Translations under genes and position numbers: made by a program
Assembly (NCBI RefSeq): GCF_039822265.1
Contig: NZ_JBAJEX010000001.1
Span: 124,001-188,000, forward strand
DNA: 64,000 bases
Direction of reading: 5' to 3'
Origin: Thiobacter sp. AK1
GTDB taxonomy: Bacteria > Pseudomonadota > Gammaproteobacteria > Burkholderiales > Thiobacteraceae
The notes under the pieces: model-generated
The model's database searches: none
Seen by the model: the letters and a program-made list of their open reading frames with translations, nothing else
Told to the model about the DNA's origin: nothing
Part shown: positions 37,471-47,523 of the stretch, piece by piece
Layout of the letters: every line of letters begins with the position of its first letter
How positions within the stretch are numbered: the first letter of the stretch is position 1

Positions 37471-38736
37471 TCAGCCGACGGCGCGTTTCGCCTCGGGCTG
37501 GACTGGCTCTTGTACCAGGGCGCGATAGAAGTTGGGTAGGGCAAACAGCCCGTAATGCACGTCGGCGTTGTAGTAGGAAAGCGCTGGCAAGGCCGCGGCG
37601 CGCTTCTCCACCACCGCGCGCGGGACGGCGGTGGGGTTGAGCCGGTCTGACGCCAGGGCGAAGCCCCAGTAGGCGCCATACAGCGGCACGTAAAGGCCGA
37701 AACAGTGCACCTGGGGAAATACGTGACGCAGTCCCCGCACAATGGTGCGCACCTGCTCGGCCTCGAACACGGGGGTGCCCACGTGGAGCACCACCGCGGC
37801 TCCTGGATTCATCACCCGCCGCAGATTCTCGAAGAATGCTTCCGTATAAAGTAGTCCAGCGGGCGTTTCGGGATCGGTGAGATCAAGCAGCACCAGATCG
37901 AAGCGGTCGCTGGTGTCCCGCACATAGGCAAAGCCGTCGCCGATGCGCAGGGAAAGCCTTGGATCGTCGAACACGCCGCGATGAATCGCGCCCAGATGCG
38001 CTTTTGCCACTTGCACCACTTCGGCATCCAGCTCCGCCAGCACCACCTGCTGCACGCTGGAATGCTTGAGCACTTCTTCCGCCGCGCCGCCATCGCCGCC
38101 ACCGATGATCAGCACGCGCTCGGGCTTGCCATGGGCCACCGCAGCGGGATGCACCAAGGCCTCGTGATAGAAGTATTCCTCGCCTTCCGAGGTCATGAAA
38201 TGACCATCGATACGCAGGGCACGACCAAAAGCCGGCGTGTCCAACACTTCGATGGTCTGATGGGGACTGCGCTTGACGAGCAACCGCTCGCGGCTGCGAA
38301 AGCCATAGACGGCATCGCCTGCGGCGTTGAGGGGTTCGAGGATGATTTCATCCGGTGGACGCCGGTCGCCGCCGCGTTCCAGATGGTGGATCTCGCTCTT
38401 GCCGGGCTCGAAGGCCGCGACGATTTCCCGCAGCAGGGCCTCCGCCTTGCCAGAATTGTCGGTGGTGAAGTTGCACACGTACACGTCCAGCGTGACGGCA
38501 CGCTTCTCCGGCCAGGTATGCACAGCCAGATGTGATTCGGCGAGCAGCAGCATGCCGGTCACGCCACCCGGCTGGCCGTCGTAGGGTGGGAAGGCATACC
38601 ACTTTTCATCCACGAGCGTGAGGCCCGCGGCGAGGGTGTGGTTGCGACACAGGTCGGCAAGCTGTTTGGCGTCGGTCATCAGACCGTCGGCACACCGGCA
38701 GTCATACAGATCAGCCGTCAGATGAAGCCCTTGCAT
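37471..38736 (-). CDS. Fused S-adenosylmethionine decarboxylase / spermidine synthase
   Basis: A 421-residue fusion. Residues 1-~120 are a bacterial SpeD: the pyruvoyl precursor is Ser68 in ESHLAVHTWPE, where self-cleavage occurs. Residues ~130-421 are a SpeE aminopropyltransferase with GGGDGG (212-217) and the LDLTDPETPAG substrate loop. One chain thus makes decarboxylated SAM and transfers its aminopropyl group to a diamine or polyamine. Most bacteria encode these separately. Confidence 0.92.
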   Translation of the reverse strand: MQGLHLTADLYDCRCADGLMTDAKQLADLCRNHTLAAGLTLVDEKWYAFPPYDGQPGGVTGMLLLAESHLAVHTWPEKRAVTLDVYVCNFTTDNSGKAEALLREIVAAFEPGKSEIHHLERGGDRRPPDEIILEPLNAAGDAVYGFRSRERLLVKRSPHQTIEVLDTPAFGRALRIDGHFMTSEGEEYFYHEALVHPAAVAHGKPERVLIIGGGDGGAAEEVLKHSSVQQVVLAELDAEVVQVAKAHLGAIHRGVFDDPRLSLRIGDGFAYVRDTSDRFDLVLLDLTDPETPAGLLYTEAFFENLRRVMNPGAAVVLHVGTPVFEAEQVRTIVRGLRHVFPQVHCFGLYVPLYGAYWGFALASDRLNPTAVPRAVVEKRAAALPALSYYNADVHYGLFALPNFYRALVQEPVQPEAKRAVG

Positions 38737-38800
38737 GGCTCAATCCCCCATCCAATCGGTTGCACCACCAGACCGAAGCGGCCTGGACGAAAAGCCGCTG

Positions 38801-38829
38801 ATTATAACAGCGACCCCCTCACGAACAAA
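38801..38829 (-). promoter_or_regulatory. Extended -10 promoter upstream of speD-speE
   Basis: On the minus strand TGTTATAAT (extended -10) sits 17 bp from TTTGTT, about 65 bp before the start codon. The -35 is weak but the TG extension compensates. Confidence 0.5.
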
Positions 38830-38874
38830 GGGTCATAGGCAACGAAATGGGGACGACCGACGGAAATTCCAGAC

Positions 38875-40146
38875 TCAGCCCGCTTCCAAATAGAGTTCGT
38901 GGCTGTCCTGGTCGTAGGCGAACAGGTCGGCGAAGCGGCCCCAGCCGATGGCAACGTCGAGCTGACTATCGGCCTCCTCGCCGAATTCCGGCAGCAGGCG
39001 TTCCAGGAAATAGTCGCGGTCCACGCGCTGGTTGTCGTCCTGCTGCAAAATTTCGTAAATCCAGCGGATGAGGGGCACACGCAACAGGCGCCCGGCGATG
39101 ATTTCCTTACGCACCGGGATGCTCGCTTCGGCGTATTCATGACCCAAGGGCGTGAGAATGATATCGCCCGTCTCTACGCGAGCGAGGCCCAGGCGTTCCG
39201 CGGCCTCCAAAAGCGGCGCCAGGGCCGTGAAGTCGGGGCCGACCAATTGCGCGAGACGGGGCAGGTCGGCGCGGCCGTTCTCGGCGGCGATCTTTTCCAC
39301 CAAACCACCCAGGGCATCCAGATGCGCCGCGGGCAGGCGTCTGAGCGCGCCGCCGGTTCCAGGCGCAGGCCCCTGCACCTCCGATTCGCTGCCGGTGCGA
39401 CCCGTGACGGCTGCATAAACGCGATCCACCAGAGCTTGGAAGGCCGTGTCTTTACGGCTTCGCGGATGGCGCAGGGGCACGGCGATTTCCGCCAGCACCC
39501 GCCCCGGATCCTTGGCCATCACCACGATGCGATCGGCGAGCTCAACCGCCTCCTCGATGTTATGGGTGACCATCAGAATCGCCTGGGTCGGCATGGAGCG
39601 GGCCAGCCACAATTCCAGCAGCTCGCCGCGCAGGGCTTCCGCCGAGAGCACATCGAGCGCCGAGAAGGGCTCGTCCAGACACAAAAGCTCCGGCTCCACC
39701 GCGAGCGCCCGGGCAAAGCCCACCTTCTGCCGCATGCCGCCCGACAGCTCGCGTGGATAGGCGGACTCGAAGCCGGACAACCCCACCAGATCCACCAGTT
39801 CCTGGGCACGCGCTTCCCGCCGCGCCTTTTCCACTCGGCGTGCGGCGAGCGCCACTTCGACGTTTTCCAAGACGGTGAGCCAGGGAAACAGGGCGAAGGT
39901 CTGAAAGACGATGGCGGTATGGGGATTCACCCCGCGCAGACGTTCGCCGCGGTAACGCACCTCGCCGTGCGTCGCGGCCGTGAGACCTGCGATGATGCGC
40001 AGCAAAGTGGATTTACCGCACCCGGACGGCCCCACCAGGCAGACCAGCTCACCCGGCTCGATGACGAGACTTACATCACGCAGCGCATGGAAATGACCGA
40101 AAGTCTTGGCCACGCGATGCAGGGTGACGAGAGGATTGGATGCCAT
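38875..40146 (-). CDS. ABC importer ATPase with C-terminal AAA-associated domain
   Basis: A 423-residue protein. The first ~260 residues are an NrtD/SsuB/TauB-type ATPase (Walker A GPSGCGKST, signature LSGGM, Walker B LLCLDEPFSALD). The last ~150 residues are an extra helical domain (AAA-associated) of unknown role seen in a widely conserved betaproteobacterial transporter. The permease gene ends 3 bp upstream. No substrate-binding protein is encoded nearby, so the substrate is not known. Confidence 0.85.
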   Translation of the reverse strand: MASNPLVTLHRVAKTFGHFHALRDVSLVIEPGELVCLVGPSGCGKSTLLRIIAGLTAATHGEVRYRGERLRGVNPHTAIVFQTFALFPWLTVLENVEVALAARRVEKARREARAQELVDLVGLSGFESAYPRELSGGMRQKVGFARALAVEPELLCLDEPFSALDVLSAEALRGELLELWLARSMPTQAILMVTHNIEEAVELADRIVVMAKDPGRVLAEIAVPLRHPRSRKDTAFQALVDRVYAAVTGRTGSESEVQGPAPGTGGALRRLPAAHLDALGGLVEKIAAENGRADLPRLAQLVGPDFTALAPLLEAAERLGLARVETGDIILTPLGHEYAEASIPVRKEIIAGRLLRVPLIRWIYEILQQDDNQRVDRDYFLERLLPEFGEEADSQLDVAIGWGRFADLFAYDQDSHELYLEAG

Positions 40147-40149
40147 GAT

Positions 40150-41892
40150 TCATTCCAGACGGTAACGTGCCTCTGCCAGTCGATACAGGCGCAGCCAGAA
40201 TAGCCGGTTAGCCAGCACCACCGCGAGCACCATGACCAGGGTCGCCGCCGCCAGCAAGGGGAAATCACCCTGTTCCGTGGCGCGGGCGATCACCGCGCCG
40301 ATGCCCACGGTGGCGTGAGTGGTGCCGGCGAATTCCACGTATTCGGCCACAATGCTGGCATTCCAGGCACCGCCCACGGCGGTGATCGCGCCGGTGACGG
40401 TGAAGGGAAACAAGGCCGGCAGATAGAGGATACGCCAGCGGGCCAAGCCGGTGAGCCCCAGGAGTTCCGTGGTGTCGCGCAGCTCGCGCGGAATGGCGGA
40501 CGCACCGGCAATCACGTTGAACAAGAGATACCACTGACTGCCCAGCAACATGAGCAGCACGGCGGAGACATCCAAGCCGCCCGGCAGATGCAGAAAGGCC
40601 AGCAGCACGATGGGAAACAGCGCGGTGGCTGGCACTGATGCAGCGATTTGCGCCAACGGCTGCAACACCGCCGCCAGCCGCGGGCGCGTGCCAATGGCTA
40701 CACCCAGGGGCAAGGTCCACGACAAGGCGATCACCAATGCCGCAGTCACGCGCAGAAACGTAGCGATGAGTCCCAGGCCGATGTCTATCCAGGCGCTCGC
40801 AGAAAGCGCGGTCAACAGTTCCAAAAGACGCAGCAGGCCGTAGGCCAGGCCGATACCGAAAAGGAACCAGACTAGCCGCTGCCACCAGTGGCGTCGCCTC
40901 GCTCTCCCTTCGAGGCGAATGGGCGCGCGGGGATCCTGCCAGCGTCGGTCGAGCCGCTCTACGAGCGGCGCCCAAACGCCCTCGATAAAACGGGAGACCA
41001 GCACCGAATGGGACAGCGCGTCGTACACCCAGGAGGTGGCGGGGGCCGCACCCTCCACGGTTTCCAGCTTGAAACGCTCGGCCCAGGCGAGGAGCGGCCG
41101 CCATACGAGCTGATCCAGCGCGACGATCAGCCCGATCAAGGTTAGCACCCCAAGGATCAGGGCGTGCATGTCGCCCACATGGGCCGCCGTCTGGAGGTAG
41201 CTGCCCAACCCGGGCAGACGGTAATCGCGGCTCCCGACGGTGAACATTTCCGCGGCCATCAGGAAGAACCAGCCCCCCGCCCAGCTCATGATGCTGTTCC
41301 AGATGAGGCCCAGCGCAGCGAATGGTAGCTCCACGTGCTTGAAACGAAACCAGCGGCCGAAGCGGAATACCGCCGCCGCTTCCATGAGCTCCCGCGGCAC
41401 GGTGCGCGCGGACTGATACATGCTGAAGGCGAGATGCCAGGCTTGGGAAGTGAAGATGAGCACGATGGAGGCAAGCTCCACCGCCACCCCCGTGGGCAAG
41501 ACGACTGTGAGAGACAAGAGCACCACCGGCAAGAAAGACAGGATGGGCACGCTCTGCAAGACATCGAGCAGGGGGAGAAGCACCCGTTCCGCGCGCCGAT
41601 TGTGGGCGGCGGAGAGGGCATAGCTCAGGGCAAAGGCCAGGGAAAGCGCGTAAGCCGCCAACATGCGTAGCAGCGACAGTGCCGCATACCAGGGCAGGGC
41701 CGAAGCCGAGAGGGAAATCTCCGGCCCCTTGACCACGGCAGGAGCGTGCAAGGCGAGCTGCGCGCCAAGCCAAATCGCTGCCGCGATGGCGGCTAGTACC
41801 AGACCATCGCCCCAGGTGAGAAGCGGCCGGGCGGGCAGCACGAGACCAAAATCGAAGCGGCGCATGGTGGGTGGGCACTGAAAACAGCGCAT
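40150..41892 (-). CDS. ABC importer permease with two fused membrane domains
   Basis: A 580-residue permease that carries two BPD_transp_1 domains in tandem, each with an EAA-type loop (RELMEAAAVFRFG and RELRDTTELLGLTG). One chain replaces the usual dimer. A later start at 41865 (MRRFDFG) is possible; neither start has a clear ribosome-binding site. Operon with the ATPase gene. Confidence 0.85.
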   Translation of the reverse strand: MRCFQCPPTMRRFDFGLVLPARPLLTWGDGLVLAAIAAAIWLGAQLALHAPAVVKGPEISLSASALPWYAALSLLRMLAAYALSLAFALSYALSAAHNRRAERVLLPLLDVLQSVPILSFLPVVLLSLTVVLPTGVAVELASIVLIFTSQAWHLAFSMYQSARTVPRELMEAAAVFRFGRWFRFKHVELPFAALGLIWNSIMSWAGGWFFLMAAEMFTVGSRDYRLPGLGSYLQTAAHVGDMHALILGVLTLIGLIVALDQLVWRPLLAWAERFKLETVEGAAPATSWVYDALSHSVLVSRFIEGVWAPLVERLDRRWQDPRAPIRLEGRARRRHWWQRLVWFLFGIGLAYGLLRLLELLTALSASAWIDIGLGLIATFLRVTAALVIALSWTLPLGVAIGTRPRLAAVLQPLAQIAASVPATALFPIVLLAFLHLPGGLDVSAVLLMLLGSQWYLLFNVIAGASAIPRELRDTTELLGLTGLARWRILYLPALFPFTVTGAITAVGGAWNASIVAEYVEFAGTTHATVGIGAVIARATEQGDFPLLAAATLVMVLAVVLANRLFWLRLYRLAEARYRLE

Positions 41893-41949
41893 GTTACCCA
41901 GCTAGGCGGCGTCTCGCTACCGCATTCCAAGCTGGCGAGCACCTACTGC

Positions 41950-41981
41950 TTGACTCCGTACCGTGGTACTGGGTTTAGCCT
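41950..41981 (+). promoter_or_regulatory. MerR-type mer promoter and operator
   Basis: TTGACT (41950-41955) is followed by the palindrome GTACCGTGGTAC (41958-41969) inside a long spacer of 18-20 bp before a -10 (TTTAGC or TAGCCT). The CTCCGTAC half-site is the same as in classical mer promoters. It lies 28 bp before merT. Confidence 0.85.
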
Positions 41982-42009
41982 GGGAACTTCGCAACTTCCG
42001 GAGTCTGCC

Positions 42010-42354
42010 ATGTCCCCCAACCCCAAGCTGCCCCTGGTGGGAAGCGTCATCGCCGCCATCGCCGCCTCCCTGTGTTGCATCGGTCCCTTGGTGCTCGTGC
42101 TGCTGGGCGTGGGCGGTGCCTGGGTGGGCAACCTCGCCGCCCTGGAACCGTTCCGTCCCTTTTTCCTCGCCGCGGCCCTGATTGCCCTCTATCTCGCTTG
42201 GAAGAAGCTCTACCGCAGCCCGAAAGCCTGCACCCCAGGCAGCCTCTGCGCACATCCCGCCACCGACCGTCTTTACAAGGCGCTGTTCTGGCTGGTGGCC
42301 GTGCTGGTCGGGCTCGCCTTCGTCTTCCCCTATCTCGCCCCCTTGTTTTATTGA
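42010..42354 (+). CDS. merT: Mercuric ion transport protein MerT
   Basis: A 114-residue three-helix protein with the paired cysteines of helix 1 (SLCCIGPLV; C22, C23) and the cytoplasmic pair KACTPGSLC (C74, C80). It moves Hg(II) from MerP to MerA across the inner membrane. First gene of merTPA. Confidence 0.95.
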   Translation: MSPNPKLPLVGSVIAAIAASLCCIGPLVLVLLGVGGAWVGNLAALEPFRPFFLAAALIALYLAWKKLYRSPKACTPGSLCAHPATDRLYKALFWLVAVLVGLAFVFPYLAPLFY

Positions 42355-42369
42355 TTGAGGAGTTCCGCC

Positions 42370-44093
<1,724 letters not shown>

Positions 44094-44103
44094 AACGACA
44101 GGG

Positions 44104-44194
44104 ACGCCGCACGCCGGGGATCTCGCAAATGCGACAACGCGTACTTGTACAAGGCGGCGCCGTGCTCGGTCAGCCATGGTTCCGCCTCGTCCAT
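44104..44194 (-). pseudogene. 5' remnant of a sigma-70 family (ECF-like) sigma factor
   Basis: The minus strand encodes MDEAEPWLTEHGAALYKYAL, then SHLRDPRRAA, resembling region 2.1 at the start of ECF sigma factors. The match stops about 10 bp from the merA stop codon; the rest is absent. The surrounding 44094-44443 has no other gene. Confidence 0.5.
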
Positions 44195-44443
44195 ATCGGG
44201 GGTTCCCAAGGGGCCTTCTCTTCTTTTTGAGCGTTGCCGCAAGTCCGCCACAACCCCGGCCAGTCACTCACGACAGCTTCGTGGCCGGTCAAGCCACCCG
44301 TTGCGGTCGTCCTTCTCCTCGGCCAGTCGTGTGCTCGGCGCGGCTAGGTTTTTCGCGCTATAGTGCGTGCACATCATTCATCTTACCCGCCTACCGCGAG
44401 TACCAACCACGGCCGCGCTGCGCGCCCTGAGGAGAAGGCACTC

Positions 44444-45628
44444 ATGCGCACCCATCTGCCCTCCGGTGTCATCACCCTTGGCTTTGTCTCCCTATTCATG
44501 GATCTCTCATCCGAGATGATCCATAGCCTCTTGCCCGTCTTCCTGGTGACGGTGTTGGGCGCGTCGGCGATGGCGGTGGGTCTGATTGAGGGCATTGCCG
44601 AGGCCACCGCCGCCTTCGCCAAGGTGTTCTCAGGCGCCATCTCCGACTGGGTCGGGCGCAGAAAGCCACTGGTGCTGCTGGGCTATGGGCTAGCGGCCCT
44701 CAGCAAGCCGCTCTTCCCCCTTGCCGGCAGCATCGGGGCGGTGCTGCTGGCGCGCTTCCTCGACCGCGTCGGCAAGGGTATCCGCGGCGCGCCCCGCGAT
44801 GCCCTGATCGCCGACATCGCCCCGGAAGCGCAGCGTGGTGCGGCCTATGGCCTGCGCCAAGCGATGGACACGGTGGGAGCCTTTGCCGGCCCGCTCATCG
44901 CCATGCTCCTGATGGCGGCCACCCATGATGATTTTCGCCTGGTGTTCTGGGTGGCGGTGCTGCCAGCAGCGGTGTGCGTGCTGCTCATCGTGTTCGGTCT
45001 GCAGGAGCCGGAAGCCACGCGCCCCATTCCCGCGGCCCGTTTTCCCATCCGCCGCGAGGCGCTGACGCGCTTGCCCGCACGCTACTGGAAGATAGTGGGT
45101 TTCGGCGCCGTGCTGACCTTGGCACGCTTTTCAGAAGCCTTTCTGTTGCTGCGCGCCGAGGTGCTGGGTCTGGCCGCCACCTGGATTCCGCTGATCCTCA
45201 TCGTGATGAATGTCTTTTACGCGGCAAGCGCCTATCCCTTCGGCCGGCTGGCCGACACCATGAGCCGCCGTGCGCTGTTGCTTGCAAGCGTGGCTCTCTT
45301 GGTTGCGGCCGACCTGGTGCTCGCTACAGCGGGAGACGTCTGGCTGGTGGGCGTGGGTGCTGTGCTATGGGGCCTACACATGGGTGCCAGCCAGGGCCTG
45401 CTCTCCACTCTGGTGGCGGCTCACTGCCCAGAGGCATTACGCGGCACGGGTTTCGGGGTGTTCCATCTGGTCAGCGGCGCGTCCCTGCTGTTGGCCAGCG
45501 TCATTGCTGGCGCCTTGTGGAGCAAGTTGGGACCCGCCGCGACTTTTTACGCCGGCGCGGGCTTCGCTTTGGTGGCGGGCGCAGGGCTCATGCTCGACGC
45601 CCAACAAAAGCCCCGCGAAAAGCGGTGA
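44444..45628 (+). CDS. MFS transporter, unknown substrate
   Basis: A 394-residue protein with about twelve helices and MFS motifs (GAISDWVGRRKPLVLLGYGL between helices 2 and 3; RFLDRVGKGIRGAPRDALIAD). The MFS subclass with the RGAPRDALIAD motif is often near metal-resistance genes. ATG 44444 follows GGAGAAGG. Located downstream of merTPA but with its own 350-bp gap. Confidence 0.85.
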   Translation: MRTHLPSGVITLGFVSLFMDLSSEMIHSLLPVFLVTVLGASAMAVGLIEGIAEATAAFAKVFSGAISDWVGRRKPLVLLGYGLAALSKPLFPLAGSIGAVLLARFLDRVGKGIRGAPRDALIADIAPEAQRGAAYGLRQAMDTVGAFAGPLIAMLLMAATHDDFRLVFWVAVLPAAVCVLLIVFGLQEPEATRPIPAARFPIRREALTRLPARYWKIVGFGAVLTLARFSEAFLLLRAEVLGLAATWIPLILIVMNVFYAASAYPFGRLADTMSRRALLLASVALLVAADLVLATAGDVWLVGVGAVLWGLHMGASQGLLSTLVAAHCPEALRGTGFGVFHLVSGASLLLASVIAGALWSKLGPAATFYAGAGFALVAGAGLMLDAQQKPREKR

Positions 45629-45807
45629 ATGGGTGCAGCGCGACGCCATGCTTTGTGCGCTCATCGCGGGACGTCTACACAAGCCCGTCATGCCGGCAAT
45701 CGCCGCTATCGGCTTTGGCGTTGACTTGCGGTGGGTTTGCAAACCCTGGGTTTCGGCCGAGACAGCCGGGGTTTCCTCAACGGACCAGCCTGGTTTACAG
45801 TGCAGCC

Positions 45808-46197
45808 ATGTTTCGCAGAAAAATACGCCGCATCCTCGCTTTGCTCTGCGCCACGATACTGATCTGGAGTCAACTCGCGGTGGCGGCGTATGCGTGCCCG
45901 CAGTTGCTTTCTGTCCCGGCGCCGGGCGCTGCCCAGGACGCGAACATAGCGCCGGCTTGCGCGCGGGAAATGGGCAACACACCCTCCCCCCTGTGCAAGG
46001 CACATTGCGACCAGTCTGCCCAGTCTCATTCGCTTCCTACGCTGGACGTCATGCCCTTCGTTGGGCTAGCGCTCTGGACGGTGGCGTGCGCCGAGCTGGC
46101 CGCGCCGCCAGCTTCGCGCGTCTATCACCACCGTCCGGCGTGGCTGACGGACGCCTCCCCTCCCCTGCGCATCCAATACCAGGTTTTCCGTATTTAG
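45808..46197 (+). CDS. Exported small protein upstream of a TolC-like gene
   Basis: A 129-residue protein with an N-terminal hydrophobic signal (LALLCATILIWSQLAVAAYA) and cysteines in ACPQLL, PACAREM and LCKAHCDQS. The mature part has a second hydrophobic stretch (MPFVGLALWTVACAEL). Such proteins precede metal-efflux outer-membrane genes in betaproteobacteria. Function unknown. Confidence 0.6.
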   Translation: MFRRKIRRILALLCATILIWSQLAVAAYACPQLLSVPAPGAAQDANIAPACAREMGNTPSPLCKAHCDQSAQSHSLPTLDVMPFVGLALWTVACAELAAPPASRVYHHRPAWLTDASPPLRIQYQVFRI

Positions 46198-46268
46198 ACC
46201 ACTTCGGTGCATGAAGCGGCGCCGCGTCTGCGCGGCGCCACGTCCTGTTCCACCGAAGAGAGGTCGTC

Positions 46269-47258
46269 ATGTTTTTACCCGATCCGTTTCAAAAGCAGCG
46301 CATGCTCCTCGCCGTGCTGCTTGCCTGTTTCAGCGCACTTGGCCACGCGCTGACCTTCGATGAAGCGTTGCGCCTGGCGCAGACGCAAGCGTCGCAACTC
46401 AAGGCCCGCGAGGAAAACGTTGCCGCGGCGCGTTCCAATGTGCTGCCCGCAGGTGATTTACCGGACCCCAAGCTCGCCCTCGGCGTCGACAACCTGCCCG
46501 TCAACGGGGCCGACGCCTACAGTGTCACGCGCGACTTCATGACCATGCGCCGCGTCGGCGTGATGCAGGAATTTCCCAACGCAGTCAAGCGGGCGGCGCG
46601 TGTCGCGGTGGCTCAGGCCAAGCTGGCCGTGGCCGAGGCGCAGACCCGCAGCACGCGCCTGGCTGTCCTGCGCGAAACCGCCGTGGCCTGGGTGGCACGT
46701 GCAACCGTGGAACAGGCTCTCGCCTACATCGACGCCCTCAGGCGCTGGATCGGTGCGGCGGCGGACGAAGCCTTGGAGGGCCAGCCCCCGGACTGGCCGA
46801 TTGCCCGCGACGTGCTGGCGCAAAGGCTGCACCAGCATCCCGAGCTCACCGAATTCGACTCGAAGGAAAGTCTGGCCGACGCCGAGATCGGCGAAATGCA
46901 AGCCGAGAAAAAGTCCGACTGGTCGCTGGAACTCGCCTACCAGCAACGCGGGCCGCAGTTCAGCGACATGGCTCGGTGCAGTTCCGCTTCGATCTGCCGA
47001 TTTTCCCCGGTTCGCGCCAGGACCCGAAGATTGCCGCCAAGCGCGCCGCGCGTGCGGCCGTTGCAGCCGAACGCGAGGCCACGCTGCGCCAACACGCCGC
47101 CATGCTGGAGTCCGACCTGGCCGAACACGAGCGGCTGGCAAACGCGGTCCGGCGCCAGCGCGAGGTGCTGCTACCCCTGGCACGGGAAAAGGTCGAGCTG
47201 GCCATGGCGGCCTGGCGCGGCGGCAAGGGCAGCTTGAGCGAAGTGGCGGCGGCGCAGG
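46269..47258 (+). pseudogene. TolC/CusC-like outer membrane factor, frameshifted and truncated
   Basis: The first frame starts with a signal peptide (LLAVLLACFSALGHA) and OMF repeats (LTFDEALRLAQTQASQLKAR). A one-base loss near 46971 breaks the frame; the next frame continues at VQFRFDLPIFPGSRQDPKI. The 3' end is missing: after LSEVAAAQ the sequence enters a merR fragment on the other strand. A region between residues ~150 and 156 also looks shortened compared with CusC-type proteins. Not functional as read. Confidence 0.75.
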
Positions 47259-47404
47259 GCCTCGCCGTCGTATAGCCGGTAGCCGGCTGAGGTCCGGCTC
47301 GCGGGCGCGAGCAGCGCTTCCTTCTCGTAGTAGCGCACGGCATCGGCGGTCACACCGGCCTGCGCCGCGAGCTTGCCGATGGTGTAGGTCGCAGGTGCTT
47401 TCAT
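47258..47404 (-). pseudogene. N-terminal stub of a MerR-family regulator
   Basis: The minus strand from 47404 encodes a MerR helix-turn-helix: [20 protein letters not shown], then [20 protein letters not shown]. After about 49 residues it runs into the antisense of the TolC-like gene. The sensing and dimerisation parts are gone. Confidence 0.75.
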
Positions 47405-47456
47405 CGAGGCCCAGTGCAAACCCTGGAGTGCGGTCCCAGGTCAAGGGGCACGGCGT

Positions 47457-47491
47457 AAAAAAACGGCGACGGGTCACAAAACCCGCCGCCG
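47457..47491 (-). terminator. Terminator of the aioBA operon
   Basis: On the minus strand CGGCGGCGGG / CCCGTCGCCG (one mismatch) with loop TTTTGTGA is followed by seven T, 33 bp beyond the aioA stop. Confidence 0.88.
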
Positions 47492-47523
47492 CATGACGCC
47501 TGCGGTGCTTTTTGAGAATTTCC

